Made by a program: the position numbers and the translations under genes. Below, piece by piece: positions 35,279-45,980 of a stretch of DNA of 64,000 nt. The stretch comes from Flavobacterium cellulosilyticum (lineage in GTDB: Bacteria; Bacteroidota; Bacteroidia; Flavobacteriales; Flavobacteriaceae), in contig NZ_SMFK01000003.1 of the NCBI RefSeq assembly GCF_004349355.1, forward strand, positions 1 to 64,000, read 5' to 3'. How positions within the stretch are numbered: the stretch's first letter is position 1; every line of letters starts with the position of its first letter. The notes under the pieces were generated by a model. The model was not told where the DNA came from. It was given only the letters and a program-made list of their open reading frames with translations, and ran no database searches.

Positions 35279-35294
35279 CTCCAGCTAAAGCTGG
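35279..35294. repeat. Short palindrome CCAGCTaaAGCTGG
   Basis: A perfect 6-base inverted repeat (ccagct, agctgg) with a 2-base loop, flanked by tcct/aatt in a longer near-palindrome, lies just upstream of the alpha-uronidase-like gene start. Followed on the plus strand by a T run. A small dispersed hairpin, function unknown. Confidence 0.55.
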
Positions 35295-35353
35295 AATTGT
35301 TTTTTTTGACCACAGATTACACAGTTTCTAACAGATTTAAATCATTTTCTTAA

Positions 35354-35402
35354 AATCTGCCGAATCTGCGTGCTATTATTTTTCACGCAGATTCGGCAGA
35401 TT
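35354..35402. repeat. Perfect 19-bp inverted repeat (AATCTGCCGAATCTGCGTG)
   Basis: aatctgccgaatctgcgtg at 35354..35372 is exactly complementary to cacgcagattcggcagatt at 35384..35402 with an 11-base loop. Extra copies of the word gcagatt follow at 35403..35421 and cacagatt precedes at 35310. It lies between the alpha-uronidase-like and sialidase-like genes. It is one of several related palindromes in this locus (40299, 48790, 53436, 55070). Confidence 0.85.
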
Positions 35403-35438
35403 CTGCAGATTTTTGCAGATTACAAACTCATGTAATCT

Positions 35439-37358
35439 TTATTTATTATCAAAAATTTGTTTCAAGTAGGCCACATTAGCACCATAATTGCCTTTTACAT
35501 CACGCACCATATTGACATCTCTAGAGCGTTCGATGATTAACCAACCACTCCATTGCATGTTATCGAGCGTTTTCTTAATTTCAGGAAGATTTACCAACTT
35601 GTTGTTTTGCAACCATACCCCATCAGTAGTTGAAGCATGAATTTGAGCGATATTATCTCTTCCTAATGTTTTTAATTCTTTGGCAATATCTCTACCATTA
35701 TCAACGGCATTGGCAAAATTGAAGGAGATTTTGATATTTCTATTTCCTATTTCCTCCAAAAGCTTTTTATCTCCAGCAGCATCTAGGGAAGTTTCGACAG
35801 CAATAACACCTCCAATTTTATTTACTTGTTCACCTGCCCAACGAAGTCTTTCCACAATTTTAGAACGCAGCTCTGGATGTTTAACCAAATCACCTTCTGT
35901 ACCTAAAGGTAAATAGGCTATTTGAACATTCATGTTTTTCATGGTTTCAATACAATCATTCACCATTTTTTCTACTGTTTCGCGCTCCGCAAAAGATTGT
36001 GCATAAAAACCTGACATAGCGATTGAGCTAATCTCAACGTTTGTTTCTTTGGATTTATCCAAGAATTTCTGTCTTTCAACAGGATCACCTAGTTTGCTTT
36101 CAAATGTTTCTCTAGCTCCTAAACTTCCCATATCCAATTCAATTCCATCCGATTTTATTTCTTTGGCTAAATCGAAAGCGCTTAGTTTTTGTCTTTTTAA
36201 AATCATCCAATCACATACCGCTACTTTATATCTGTCATTTTTTGGACCGGGCCAAACACCGTTTACAATAGGGAATGACACTAATTTTGATGGATCTATT
36301 TTTACATATTTAATCCGTTGTCTTCTCCAAGTATAGACGCAATGCAACATACCGTCAGACCCTTGAATAATAGCGGGATAGGAATATTGACTGATTTTTG
36401 AATCTTCTAATACCAATGCAGCATCCCAATTGACACCGTCTTTTGAAACTGCAATATTTAGTGGACTCCTAACTCCCTTTGTTTGGTCTTCACCTGGCCA
36501 CACATGGTTGTAAATTAAAGCGTGTTGCCCGTTTTTCATCGTAACAGCATCAGTTCCTGAGCTGTTATTTGGCATATTCAAAAGGGTTAAATCCGACCAA
36601 GTAATCCCGTTATCTTTAGACCAAGTACTGAATAAATGTCTATTTCTGGTTCGCCCAATGGCTTGTATTTTTTTTCCTTTATGAAAAAGAATACTAGGTT
36701 GGATAGCATTAATTGTATCCTTTCCTCTAGACACAGTATCACTCATGTGCCACGTTTTTCCAAAATCAGGTGTGTATTCCATGCGCAAACGCCAGCCATC
36801 TCCTTCTATACTCGATGGACACAAAAGAGTTCCATTTGCTAATAAAACCGGTTTGTTTTTAATGGGGCCTAAATAGCCATCAGGCATTTTTTCTGGTTTA
36901 GACCAAGTTTCACCACCGTCTGAAGAACGTAAAATCATTCCCCACCAAGTTGAAGGGCTTGGACCTATTTTATAAAAAAGCATTAAATCACCACCCGGAA
37001 TTTGGTACAAAACAGGATTCCATGTAGGTAATCTTGGACCTTCTTTCATCACGCCATTGGCCACCTCAACTCCTTCAGTCCATTTTCCATTTTTTCGTTT
37101 GCTGACCCAAATACCAACATCTGGATTTCTTTCATTAGTACCACCAAACCATGAGGCTATTAAATCTCCATTTGTTGTTTCTACAATTGTGGCAGCGTGG
37201 CAAGAGGGATAAGGGGCTTGATCAAAAATAAATTCATCTACAAGAATTCCCTCTTTCCAAGTTTTATCTTTTAATGCTATTTTATTTTCTAACGATGACT
37301 TGCAACTCCCTAAAATGATTATACAAAAAAGGGATAGTATTACTTTAAATGTCTTCAT
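35439..37358 (-). CDS. Fusion of sialidase-like beta-propeller and xylose-isomerase-like TIM barrel, lipoprotein
   Basis: This is a 639-residue lipoprotein (LFCIIILGSC, Cys near residue 19). Residues about 45-370 form a sialidase/BNR six-bladed propeller: YPSCHAATIVETTNGDLIAS, then PDVGIWVSKRKNGKW and Asp-box-like SSDGGETWSKP, TPDFGKTW and SKDNGITWSD. The C-terminal part from about 385 to 639 is a sugar-phosphate-isomerase/epimerase-like TIM barrel with possible metal ligands in GGVIAVETSLD, IAQIHASTTDG and WLIIERSRD. The propeller type is known for releasing acidic sugars, and RG-II degradation uses a GH33 relative for DHA. Joining it to a cytosolic-type isomerase fold outside the cell is unusual. 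No frameshift or internal start separates the two parts. Confidence 0.75.
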   Translation of the reverse strand: MKTFKVILSLFCIIILGSCKSSLENKIALKDKTWKEGILVDEFIFDQAPYPSCHAATIVETTNGDLIASWFGGTNERNPDVGIWVSKRKNGKWTEGVEVANGVMKEGPRLPTWNPVLYQIPGGDLMLFYKIGPSPSTWWGMILRSSDGGETWSKPEKMPDGYLGPIKNKPVLLANGTLLCPSSIEGDGWRLRMEYTPDFGKTWHMSDTVSRGKDTINAIQPSILFHKGKKIQAIGRTRNRHLFSTWSKDNGITWSDLTLLNMPNNSSGTDAVTMKNGQHALIYNHVWPGEDQTKGVRSPLNIAVSKDGVNWDAALVLEDSKISQYSYPAIIQGSDGMLHCVYTWRRQRIKYVKIDPSKLVSFPIVNGVWPGPKNDRYKVAVCDWMILKRQKLSAFDLAKEIKSDGIELDMGSLGARETFESKLGDPVERQKFLDKSKETNVEISSIAMSGFYAQSFAERETVEKMVNDCIETMKNMNVQIAYLPLGTEGDLVKHPELRSKIVERLRWAGEQVNKIGGVIAVETSLDAAGDKKLLEEIGNRNIKISFNFANAVDNGRDIAKELKTLGRDNIAQIHASTTDGVWLQNNKLVNLPEIKKTLDNMQWSGWLIIERSRDVNMVRDVKGNYGANVAYLKQIFDNK

Positions 37359-37506
37359 TACTTTTTGGTTTACTTTTATAATTGTGTTTTCTTATTTGAA
37401 GTTAAAATCACAATTATTAGATTAATTAAAATTTTATAAGTGTAAACATAACACTACATAAGCATTATTGCATCCTGTACTGTCCCGATTTTTTAATAAA
37501 AATGGT

Positions 37507-40263
37507 CTATTTTACTATAATTCTATAATTACCAGATGGTAATGTTACTACAATAAAGTCATTAACTTTATTGTAAATATTTGAAGATTTAACTAATTTT
37601 TGCTTATTTACTTGTACCTCAGAAATTTGTTTAGTTGGTAAGTAAACTTGAGCAGACGTATTACTTGGAATAGTTATATCCCATTGCAAATCATTTTTGT
37701 TTTTCTTCCAGTTGCTTTTTATCACTCCATGTATGGACTCATATGATGCATTCACATAAGTTAGACCTGCATTAAAATCAGGTTTCATAATTATTTGTTT
37801 GAATCCTGGAGTTTCAGGATTGCTCTTGATTCCCGCCATATTTTCGTAATACCAAATCAACAAATCCCCTAAAAGCATCACGTGATTTTGCGAGTTCATA
37901 GTTGGGTCTGCAGTATTTCCATTCCATAATTCCCAAATAGTAGTCGCGCCATTTTCCACCATATATCCCCAACTTGGATAGGTTTTATTGGATGCCAATT
38001 TAAAAGCTAAATCCCCTCTTCCAAAATCAGTCAAAGTTCGCATCAAAAATTGAGTTCCAATAACTCCTGTGCTAATATGTCCTTCTTTAGTCACCTCGAC
38101 TTCATGAACCATATTCTGGAATACTTTCTCTTTATAGTTTTCAGGAACCATGTCAAATGCTAATGGCAATACATTTGCAGTTACCGTATTATTAGCATAG
38201 CTATTGGTTGCAACATTCAGATATTTATCATTGAATGCTTTTTTAACTCGTTTAGCTACGTCATCATAATGAGCGATATCTGTTTTATCAGCCTCAATTA
38301 CAGTTGCGAATTTTTTCATTATTCCCAATAAATTATAATAAAAAGCGCTAGATAATACTTCTCCATCGGTTAGACGAGCAGGATCTTTGGAACGAATTAA
38401 TTCTAAAGATTCTGGTGGTACACACCAATCTCCGTATTTGTCTTTCGTCATTAAATCGTCAACCAAATAATTGGCTTCCATATAGGTCATCCATTTTTTC
38501 ATCGATGGATACTGTTTTTTTATCACTTCGGTATCTGCAAATTGTTGGTATAACATATCGGCCACAGTAATGTAAGTTCCAGGCCAAGTTACGCCATCTC
38601 CATAGTAGCGCCAAAAAGCAGGCGCTACATCTGGAATTCCGCCATCTTGAGTTTGTGCATTTTTAATATCATCCAACCATTTGGCATACAAGGTCTGATT
38701 GTTAAAAATAAAGCTTTCCCCATAGGCACCAGTTGTTCTATCACCTAACCAAGGTTGGCGCTCGTTACGCTGCGGACAGTCTATTGGCATTCCTTTGTAA
38801 TTACCACGAATTCCCCAATAGGCATTCTTAAATATTTGGTTCATCGTTTCGTTAGACGAATCGAAAGTTCCCGTAGTTTTCATCTCATCATAGACAACTT
38901 TCCCCAAGAAATTATCTAAGTTAGGCTTTTGTTTAAAACCTGAAATTTCTACAAATCGAAAACCATGAAAAACAAATCGAGGTTCCCAAACTTCTTCCCC
39001 TTCTCCATTTAAAGTATATCGATCAGTTGTTTGGGCATCACGTAAATTGGCAATATATAAAGAACCGTCTTCTTGTAAAGATTCAGCAAATTTCATTGTG
39101 ATTGTATCACCACGATTTCCTTTTACTTTAAGTTGCAACCAACCTACCATATTCTGACCCATATCCAAAATATAAGTTCCACTTGAAGTTGCTTTTATCG
39201 AAATCGGTTTAACCTCGCCCATTATTTTCATGTTGGGTGTCATTTGTGCTTCAAAAAAACCACCCGGTTCTTGGACCAAACTAGCATTTAACCAAGAAGC
39301 ATCATTAAATCCATTGCTACTCCAACCTTTCATTTCCTTGCGGGCATCGTATTCTTCGCCGTCGTATTCGTTGTTCGACAAAATGGGACCATCAGTTGTT
39401 AATTTCCAAGTATCATCTGTTTTAATGGTTTCAGTGGTTCCATCAGTGTATTTTACATCTAGTATCATTGCCATTTTTGGCATCCCAAATGTTTTTATCT
39501 TATAAGGTTTGTAATCTTGACGCATCGTAAAAAAACGACCGTTTCCTAAAATCGTTCCCAAAGTATTTTTACCTTCTTTCAATTGCGAACTCACATCGAA
39601 GACATTGTATTTTACGTTTTTGGTATAGTCTGTTGGAACGGGAGCTAACACTTGATCTCCAATTTTGTTTCCATTGATGTACAATTCATACAAGCCCAAT
39701 CCCATGATATACACTTTAGCCGACTTGATTTGTTTTTTTAAATCGATTTCTTTTCGCAAATATCTAGCTGACAATCTCGAAAACTGCGAAATACTATCTC
39801 TTTCTGAAGGTTTATCATACCCAATCCATCGGGTCGATTTCCAATCAGCATAAGTCAAAATTCCCATACTGAAATGCGCTATTTCGTCTGCTTTGGCTTC
39901 CCCTTTATTAGTCCAAACCTTAACTTTCCAATAAGCTTCTTTTCTGTTTTCTAATGGTTTTCCATTATAAAAAACATTAACCGATACATCCGTTGCAACT
40001 GTACCACTATCCCATAAATCCGCTGTGTTGGTATTCAATTTTTCTAAACTGGAAGCCACCAAAATTTGATAGGCCGTTTGTTGTACATCATTTACATCAG
40101 ATTGTATTTGCCAACTCAATCTCGGTTGCAACACATCAATTCCTTCGGGATTATTGAGCATTTCGCATTGCAAATGTGTAACGCTGATTTTGTTTTGGGC
40201 ATTCGCCAAAGAAAAACAAAGCGATGCAATTAGGATAAATGTGTATACAAAAGATTTTTTCAT
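37507..40263 (-). CDS. Alpha-L-rhamnosidase, GH78 (copy 1)
   Basis: Start at 40263 gives about 918 residues with signal MKKSFVYTFILIASLCFSLA, cut after NAQ. An N-terminal fibronectin-like domain (NPEGIDVLQPRLSWQIQSD) and two beta-sandwich domains (DNNLY-like KVYIMGLGLYELYINGNKIG) precede the alpha/alpha six-fold toroid. There the motif MPIDCPQRNERQPWLGDRTT contains acidic residues used in GH78, and GATTIWELWNGN is the late conserved block. It removes terminal L-rhamnose from pectin side chains. A second, more distant GH78 is at 45981..48776. The upstream spacer holds a palindromic repeat at 40299. Confidence 0.88.
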   Translation of the reverse strand: MKKSFVYTFILIASLCFSLANAQNKISVTHLQCEMLNNPEGIDVLQPRLSWQIQSDVNDVQQTAYQILVASSLEKLNTNTADLWDSGTVATDVSVNVFYNGKPLENRKEAYWKVKVWTNKGEAKADEIAHFSMGILTYADWKSTRWIGYDKPSERDSISQFSRLSARYLRKEIDLKKQIKSAKVYIMGLGLYELYINGNKIGDQVLAPVPTDYTKNVKYNVFDVSSQLKEGKNTLGTILGNGRFFTMRQDYKPYKIKTFGMPKMAMILDVKYTDGTTETIKTDDTWKLTTDGPILSNNEYDGEEYDARKEMKGWSSNGFNDASWLNASLVQEPGGFFEAQMTPNMKIMGEVKPISIKATSSGTYILDMGQNMVGWLQLKVKGNRGDTITMKFAESLQEDGSLYIANLRDAQTTDRYTLNGEGEEVWEPRFVFHGFRFVEISGFKQKPNLDNFLGKVVYDEMKTTGTFDSSNETMNQIFKNAYWGIRGNYKGMPIDCPQRNERQPWLGDRTTGAYGESFIFNNQTLYAKWLDDIKNAQTQDGGIPDVAPAFWRYYGDGVTWPGTYITVADMLYQQFADTEVIKKQYPSMKKWMTYMEANYLVDDLMTKDKYGDWCVPPESLELIRSKDPARLTDGEVLSSAFYYNLLGIMKKFATVIEADKTDIAHYDDVAKRVKKAFNDKYLNVATNSYANNTVTANVLPLAFDMVPENYKEKVFQNMVHEVEVTKEGHISTGVIGTQFLMRTLTDFGRGDLAFKLASNKTYPSWGYMVENGATTIWELWNGNTADPTMNSQNHVMLLGDLLIWYYENMAGIKSNPETPGFKQIIMKPDFNAGLTYVNASYESIHGVIKSNWKKNKNDLQWDITIPSNTSAQVYLPTKQISEVQVNKQKLVKSSNIYNKVNDFIVVTLPSGNYRIIVK

Positions 40264-40298
40264 AGTTTTGTTTTTAAGCTGATTTGCTATATTTTTTT

Positions 40299-40412
40299 GA
40301 CGCAGATTTGGCAGATCGATCAGATTCTTTTTGATTAACAATTTCCATCAAGTGTGCCATTTCATTACAAAAAAATCTGCGTTCACCCTTTTTAATTCGC
40401 ATCATCTGCGTC
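40299..40412. repeat. Inverted repeat with GACGCAGAT ends
   Basis: gacgcagat at 40299..40307 and atctgcgtc at 40404..40412 are inverted copies. Internal units gcagatc, cagattc and aatctgcg repeat the same theme. Sits between the first GH78 gene and the MGH1-like gene. Confidence 0.65.
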
Positions 40413-40418
40413 CCAATT

Positions 40419-41987
40419 TTATTCCGATATTAATTTCTCCAATTTATCTGAAACCGCAATTTCCTTTCCGTTTTTGAAAATTCGAAATCCTTTTCCTTTA
40501 TGGTATTTCTCTCCTGTTTTGTCCCAAAGAATGGTAATTATATTCCCGTGATACAACACATTATCCAAACAAAACCAATCCCATTTTTCTTGTGGAATCA
40601 AAGGATTGACTTCAATTTTTTCATCCGCTCTTGGACGTAAACCTACTAAACCGGTAATCAATAAATCATTGAAAGTCGAGTGATTGTAATAACGACTACG
40701 CTCTCTGTCACCCATTAACCAATATCCCGTGGTTTCGTCTAAATATTCGCCGACATACGGTAGACCACGATAGTATTGCGATTGTACATACAATTCCATT
40801 TGCTTGAAATAATCAGTTTTATCAACTACTTTTTGGTCGTAATTATTCAACACATTGGCCATTGCAGTTAAGGTTTGTGCTGTTGCAAAAGGCCAAATAG
40901 CACCATCCCATTCGCAAGTTCCACTTCCATGACTTCTAAAACGAGGACTTCTGCGTTCCGCTGTGGTTAAACCAAAAGGCGCCGAAAACCCTTTTTCATC
41001 CTTAATTTGTTCCCAAGCTTTTTCAAAACCTTTATTTTTTTGGGGTAAATTAAAATACCAAGGAATAAATCCAATCGCTTCTCGAACTTGTGCTAACGTA
41101 TCTTTCTCAGTATAGGTTTCGAAGAATTCGTCTTTAGCATTCCATAATTTAGTTTCCACCAAATTTCTCAACGTATCTGCTTTGGCAGAAAAATATTCCG
41201 CTTGTTTAGTGGCGCCTTTCATTTTGGAAATAGTTGCCAATGCTTTGGCGTTTCCGTACATATAACTATTTATTGTTGGTCTAGCATTTCTAAATTTTCT
41301 AGCTCCACTCAAGGATTCTTCCATTCCATCTTTTACGTCAAATTGCCAGAACAAACCGTCTTTTCGCTTTCTATCGCCTTCCCAAGCAGCAAATTCTGAA
41401 ACCAAATCAGGATATATATCCAACAAGAATTTATCGTCTTTGTTAACCAAGTAACGATTATACAAAGCATCCGCTGTCCAACTGCTGAAGGTTCGTAACT
41501 TTTTCATTGGTTTGCCTTCATTGCCTCTAAACCAAACATGCACATTTTGCTCAATATATTTTGGGTCGTGTAACCAGCGGAATTCATTGATGTGATGTCC
41601 CAATGCACAACTAATCAAGTTGAATTGATCCGCATACGAACGATCCACCAAAAACTCGGTAATGGCATATCCTTGTGGTGTATTCACTATATGTTTTCTT
41701 GCTGTCCACCATCGGAAATAATAGATTTCTTCCACATTTTGTTGCGGACATTCAAACAATGGAATATTGTTTTTCATCCACGTCCAAGCACTGTCATTTG
41801 GAATTGCAAATTTCAAATTTTCCTCTTCCATCGTGTTGAAATAATCCACATAATGTTTGAAGTTTTCTTTTTGTAAAACCACAGCATTTTCCTTTTTGGA
41901 TTGATTCGCTGTTGATTTACAACCACTACTTATTACTGCAAATACAATTGCAAAGGCTATTATTTTATAGTTAAAATTTGTAAACAT
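40419..41987 (-). CDS. MGH1-like (alpha/alpha)6-barrel glycosidase, lipoprotein
   Basis: A 522-residue lipoprotein (IVFAVISSGCKST, Cys near residue 23). The sequence matches mannosylglycerate-hydrolase-like / GH63-like helical-barrel enzymes: RWWTARKHIVNTPQGY, then FSSWTADALYNRYLVNKDDK, then CEWDGAIWPFATAQTL, where the Trp-Asp and Trp-Pro pair is typical of the late barrel. It ends in a short beta domain (GNIITILWDKTGEKYHKGKG). Enzymes of this shape occur in several pectin loci and act as arabinofuranosidases or related exo-enzymes, but the substrate here is not known. The confidence is in the fold class only. Confidence 0.65.
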   Translation of the reverse strand: MFTNFNYKIIAFAIVFAVISSGCKSTANQSKKENAVVLQKENFKHYVDYFNTMEEENLKFAIPNDSAWTWMKNNIPLFECPQQNVEEIYYFRWWTARKHIVNTPQGYAITEFLVDRSYADQFNLISCALGHHINEFRWLHDPKYIEQNVHVWFRGNEGKPMKKLRTFSSWTADALYNRYLVNKDDKFLLDIYPDLVSEFAAWEGDRKRKDGLFWQFDVKDGMEESLSGARKFRNARPTINSYMYGNAKALATISKMKGATKQAEYFSAKADTLRNLVETKLWNAKDEFFETYTEKDTLAQVREAIGFIPWYFNLPQKNKGFEKAWEQIKDEKGFSAPFGLTTAERRSPRFRSHGSGTCEWDGAIWPFATAQTLTAMANVLNNYDQKVVDKTDYFKQMELYVQSQYYRGLPYVGEYLDETTGYWLMGDRERSRYYNHSTFNDLLITGLVGLRPRADEKIEVNPLIPQEKWDWFCLDNVLYHGNIITILWDKTGEKYHKGKGFRIFKNGKEIAVSDKLEKLISE

Positions 41988-42007
41988 TTTGATTTATTTT
42001 TTAATTC

Positions 42008-42070
42008 ACCATGTAAGCTTTAAAAGGTCATTGAAGCTAAACTTATATTTCCTTATATCACTTATATGGT
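42008..42070. repeat. Inverted repeat ACCATGTAAG / CTTATATGGT
   Basis: accatgtaag at 42008..42017 pairs with cttatatggt at 42061..42070 (one mismatch); inner words aaggtcattgaagct and cttatatt continue the symmetry. Same family as the repeat at 23063..23181. Lies between MGH1-like and GH95 genes. Confidence 0.6.
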
Positions 42071-42076
42071 TTATAA

Positions 42077-44554
42077 TTACTTCGCCGAAAAACTATAAGT
42101 CTGTCCCGCTTTCATCTCGACATCATATTCATTGTATTTAGGCAATTTTACCTTTGGTAAGTTTGCTTCTTTAGCAATAATCGGTTTCTTCACTTCAACA
42201 TCATAAAATAAAGGATTGCTGTTTTTACCTTTTGCTTTTTTAAGAGTAATTCCTTTGGCTGCTTTTAAGCTGTTTTCTAATTTTAATCGACAGTTTCCTC
42301 CTATTTTTGAATAAATTTTTAAGTTTGAAACTTTATTGTTTTTCCATGTCATATCAATAACAAAGCCACCTCTTGCCACTAAACCTTGGATGCTTCCGTT
42401 TTTCCAAACACCCGGTAAAGCAGGCAATAAATGAATCGCTCCTTCTTGACTTTGCATTAGCATTTCAGCAATTCCTGCGGTACAACCAAAATTCCCATCA
42501 ATTTGAAACGGTTGGTGCGCATCGAACATATTCGGATAAGTTCCGCCCCCTTTTCTTTGTTCTGGAGTTACCAAATGCAATTGGTCTTCTAATAATTTAT
42601 ACGCGTGATTTCCGTCTAACAATCGTGCCCATAAATTTACCTTCCAACCCATAGACCATCCTGTTGATTCATCCCCTCTGTAATTTAAAGAATTCTTAGC
42701 CGCTTCAAATAATTCAGGGGTTTTGATTGGCGAAATTTGATTACTTGGAAACAATCCATACAAATGTGAAACGTGTCTATGATGATCTTCTGGATCATCC
42801 CAATCATTTTGCCATTCCTGCAATTGACTGTGCTTTCCAATTCTCATAGGAGACATTTTAGCTAAAGCTACACTTAATTTATTAGTAAAATCTTTATCAG
42901 GAGAAACCAAAAGTGAGGCTTCAATTACGTGTGTAAACAAATCAAAAACCAATTGATTGTCCATAGTAGTACCAGAAGCTATAGTTGATTTGCCATCTTC
43001 ACCTGCATGTGTGTTTTCAGGAGAACAGGAAGGAACAACTACCAAATAACCAGAATTTGGATCGGTAATCATAAAATCTAAAAAGAACTCCGCAGCTCCT
43101 TTCATTATAGGATAGATTTCAGAGAGATACTTTTTATCTCCAGTATACAAATAGCGTTCCCATAAATCTTGTGAAACCCAAGCTCCACCAGTAGGCCACA
43201 TTCCTGAAGCAGCATAATCTACTGGACCCGTAATACGCCAAATATCCGTATTATGATGCAGTACCCATCCCTTTGCCCCATACATCATTTTGGCAGTTTC
43301 TTGACCACTAATGCTTAAATCTTTTGCCATCTGAATAAACGGTTCGTGCATTTCAGTAAGATTCGTCAACTCAGCTGGCCAATAATTCATTTCCCCATTA
43401 ATGTTCATGGTGTATTTACTTTCCCAAGGAGGTGAAAGCATATCGTTCCAGATTCCTTGTAAATTAGCGGGCTGCCCTCCAGGTTGCGAACAAGAAATTA
43501 ACAAATAACGTCCAAATTGAAAATACAAAGCAGCCAATTGTGGATCAAATTGTTTCGAAAAATTTTTTATTCTCTCATCCGTTGTTTCTTTCATTGCAGG
43601 AGTTGTCCCCAAATCCAATGACACCCGATTGAAGAATTTTTGATAATAAGAAATATGTGCTCTTTTTATATCGTCAAAATTTTTCTTCAAAGCTGATTGT
43701 AAATAATCTTTACATTTTAGCTCCTGATCTTCACCTAATGTTTTGTAATCAATAAAATTTGTTGCGATTGAAATATACACCGTCGCTTCATCTGCCCCAG
43801 TAATACTGATAATACCGTTTTTAGAACTCAACATTCCCCCCGTATTTTTTACGGTCGTTCTCCCTTGAAATTTTATTTTACCTTTTTGCTCTTCATAAGT
43901 CCCCCCAACTCCAGAAAGTACGATATCACTCCCTTCTGAATACGTAAATGTTTTATCAAAAGGACTATTCATCATCAGATTGCAAGTAATCATTCCAGGT
44001 TTACTAGCTGTCAATTTCACAGCAACTACTTGGTCGTCAAATGAGGTTAAAATTTCTCTTTTATATTCCACACCATCAACTACATATTTTACAGTTGCAG
44101 TGGCGTTTTCAATATTTAAATCTCGGTAGTAATTGGTATAATTAGCATGTCCGGAAAACGAAATAAACACACTACCAAATGTTTGATACGGCATACCATT
44201 ATTGGTCTGAGACATAATGTCTTTTGTGGCTAAATCTTGTGCTTTCTTAAACTTTCCATCAAAAATTAACTGACGAACTTTTGGAAGTGCTTCTAATGAT
44301 TTATTGTGTGCATTACTATTAGGAGAACCTGCCCAAATCGTTTCTTCATTCAATTGCAAACGTTCAACTGAAGGGTCTCCAAAAACCATTGCACCTAAAC
44401 GGCCATTCCCTAAAGGTAAAGCTTCGTTCCAAATACTTGCCGGTTTATTGTACCAAAGTTTTAATTCACTTGTACTTTGTGCCAGCAGATTATGGCTAGC
44501 AACAAGTAATGAAATACCTACAAAAACCGTCTTGAATTTATTTTTTAACATCAT
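42077..44554 (-). CDS. GH95 glycosidase (alpha-L-fucosidase or alpha-L-galactosidase)
   Basis: This is about 825 residues from start 44554, with signal peptide ([20 protein letters not shown]). The N-terminal beta domain has [20 protein letters not shown] and [20 protein letters not shown], then TIWAGSPN, the GH95 signature. The catalytic helical barrel has [20 protein letters not shown], then [13 protein letters not shown] with the Asn/Asp-rich catalytic region. GH95 enzymes remove alpha-1,2-L-fucose or alpha-L-galactose with inversion. In RG-II loci one member acts on L-galactose. The start lies within the end of the esterase gene (overlap of about 17 bases), implying coupling. A longer frame to 44587 would lack a signal peptide at the right place. 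Confidence 0.88.
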   Translation of the reverse strand: MMLKNKFKTVFVGISLLVASHNLLAQSTSELKLWYNKPASIWNEALPLGNGRLGAMVFGDPSVERLQLNEETIWAGSPNSNAHNKSLEALPKVRQLIFDGKFKKAQDLATKDIMSQTNNGMPYQTFGSVFISFSGHANYTNYYRDLNIENATATVKYVVDGVEYKREILTSFDDQVVAVKLTASKPGMITCNLMMNSPFDKTFTYSEGSDIVLSGVGGTYEEQKGKIKFQGRTTVKNTGGMLSSKNGIISITGADEATVYISIATNFIDYKTLGEDQELKCKDYLQSALKKNFDDIKRAHISYYQKFFNRVSLDLGTTPAMKETTDERIKNFSKQFDPQLAALYFQFGRYLLISCSQPGGQPANLQGIWNDMLSPPWESKYTMNINGEMNYWPAELTNLTEMHEPFIQMAKDLSISGQETAKMMYGAKGWVLHHNTDIWRITGPVDYAASGMWPTGGAWVSQDLWERYLYTGDKKYLSEIYPIMKGAAEFFLDFMITDPNSGYLVVVPSCSPENTHAGEDGKSTIASGTTMDNQLVFDLFTHVIEASLLVSPDKDFTNKLSVALAKMSPMRIGKHSQLQEWQNDWDDPEDHHRHVSHLYGLFPSNQISPIKTPELFEAAKNSLNYRGDESTGWSMGWKVNLWARLLDGNHAYKLLEDQLHLVTPEQRKGGGTYPNMFDAHQPFQIDGNFGCTAGIAEMLMQSQEGAIHLLPALPGVWKNGSIQGLVARGGFVIDMTWKNNKVSNLKIYSKIGGNCRLKLENSLKAAKGITLKKAKGKNSNPLFYDVEVKKPIIAKEANLPKVKLPKYNEYDVEMKAGQTYSFSAK

Positions 44555-45968
44555 ATACTTTATTATTTTTTTCTCCAAACATTTCATATAATTTATCTAT
44601 GTCTTTTAACGCATTGGCTGGCAATTTCTCCCCTTTATCACCAAAAACAAACATTTTTTCATATGGTTCAATCACACAAGTTGACTCATCGATTTCGCCT
44701 TTTTTATTTTTAACTTTATTCAAATCCAAACCTAAATACTTTGCCATAAAAGGATACATTGCCAAACGTTTAGAAACACCGTAATCATGTCCTTCTTTTG
44801 GGAAATGCGCGTTTTCAACTAAATTCTTTTTACCATATAAATCATATGTTTTTTGAATAAAAGGAAACTCTAATTCAGGAACAAAAGCAGTCCAATCTCC
44901 TCCATCAGAAATTACTAACTGAGGTTTTGGAGCAGCCATAGCTGCTATTTCAGCATTATTAGTTCCGTTGCCACATAAATGAATACCACGTCCACTTTCG
45001 CAAGGACAACCACCCGAAAAGTGAGACGAAACCATTACCACAGGAACTGATACTGTGATTCTATCATCTAAAGCGGCCAAAAACATAGTATGCGAACCTC
45101 CTCCTGAACCTCCAGTGACTCCCACTCTAGTAACGTCTGCATATTTAATTGTAGCTATATAATCCAATAATCGTATTCCACTTAAAGCTTGAATCGTAGC
45201 CGCAATACTATTTCTGTGTGTTTCAGAAGGAAATTGAAGCAATGATTCTCCCCAAGCAAACAAATCATAACTCACAACAATTGCTCCCATTTGGGCCAAA
45301 ATAGCACATCTTTTCTGCTCATCTGCACGGTAACGACCATCCCCAAAATGACCATTTGGCGTGATAATAATAGGGGCTTTTTTATTTAAAGGATATGGTT
45401 TATAAATAGATCCTGTTGTATATACACCGGGAAGAATTTCTAATCCAATATTTTCTACACTATAATTTTTATAGTTGCGAATTGGAGTTAAAATAGGTTT
45501 TGACTTTGGCATTGGCAGTGCTTTATCTAAACCTAATGAAGTTCGCATGCAGTCTTGCAATAGTTTTTTTCTTGTTTGCCAAGCAGTTAAAGTTGGATAC
45601 AAATTGGTCAAATAATGCAACTTATCCGTGGCTTTATCTATTGATGTTTTGTAATGTTCGTATTTTCGAATTTGATAACTGCCGTCTGGCTGTTTGAAAT
45701 ACATTAACTCAAAAGGCGCTAGAACATTTGCCAAAGAAACTTCTAGATTATCCTGTTGAATTCGCCAATCGGCGTAATCCAATTCTTTGTCCTTCAACAA
45801 ACCTCTATCATCGGAAATTTTGATATGAAATAGCGATTCCATTTTTTGTAAGGTTTCCGTAATTGGCTTTCTATAATTATCGTCCGATGTTTGCGTTTGC
45901 CCATTTGTAAGTGTCAATGCAAAAATTGAAACCAATAAAGCAAATCGTGTTTTTTTAATTTTAATCAT
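44538..45968 (-). CDS. Secreted esterase (acetyl xylan esterase/dienelactone-hydrolase-like) with STN-like N-terminal domain
   Basis: A 476-residue secreted protein with signal [20 protein letters not shown] then TNGQ. Residues about 30-105 ([19 protein letters not shown], then [19 protein letters not shown] and GSYQIR) look like an STN/secretin-type short domain, as found before TonB-dependent transducers, which is unusual for an esterase. The alpha/beta-hydrolase part has [19 protein letters not shown] with the nucleophile Ser near residue 288, and [11 protein letters not shown] with the His. It probably removes acetyl or methyl groups from pectic oligosaccharides. It overlaps the GH95 gene. 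The family is CE-like, with the exact class not certain. Confidence 0.75.
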   Translation of the reverse strand: MIKIKKTRFALLVSIFALTLTNGQTQTSDDNYRKPITETLQKMESLFHIKISDDRGLLKDKELDYADWRIQQDNLEVSLANVLAPFELMYFKQPDGSYQIRKYEHYKTSIDKATDKLHYLTNLYPTLTAWQTRKKLLQDCMRTSLGLDKALPMPKSKPILTPIRNYKNYSVENIGLEILPGVYTTGSIYKPYPLNKKAPIIITPNGHFGDGRYRADEQKRCAILAQMGAIVVSYDLFAWGESLLQFPSETHRNSIAATIQALSGIRLLDYIATIKYADVTRVGVTGGSGGGSHTMFLAALDDRITVSVPVVMVSSHFSGGCPCESGRGIHLCGNGTNNAEIAAMAAPKPQLVISDGGDWTAFVPELEFPFIQKTYDLYGKKNLVENAHFPKEGHDYGVSKRLAMYPFMAKYLGLDLNKVKNKKGEIDESTCVIEPYEKMFVFGDKGEKLPANALKDIDKLYEMFGEKNNKVYDVKK

Positions 45969-45980
45969 TTTTTTAATTCT

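Noticed and set aside
35439..37358. Two separate genes merged by a missing stop
   Set aside because: The frame is continuous, there is no internal ribosome site or start between the parts, and the linker is short, so a real fusion is the simpler reading, though resequencing would settle it.
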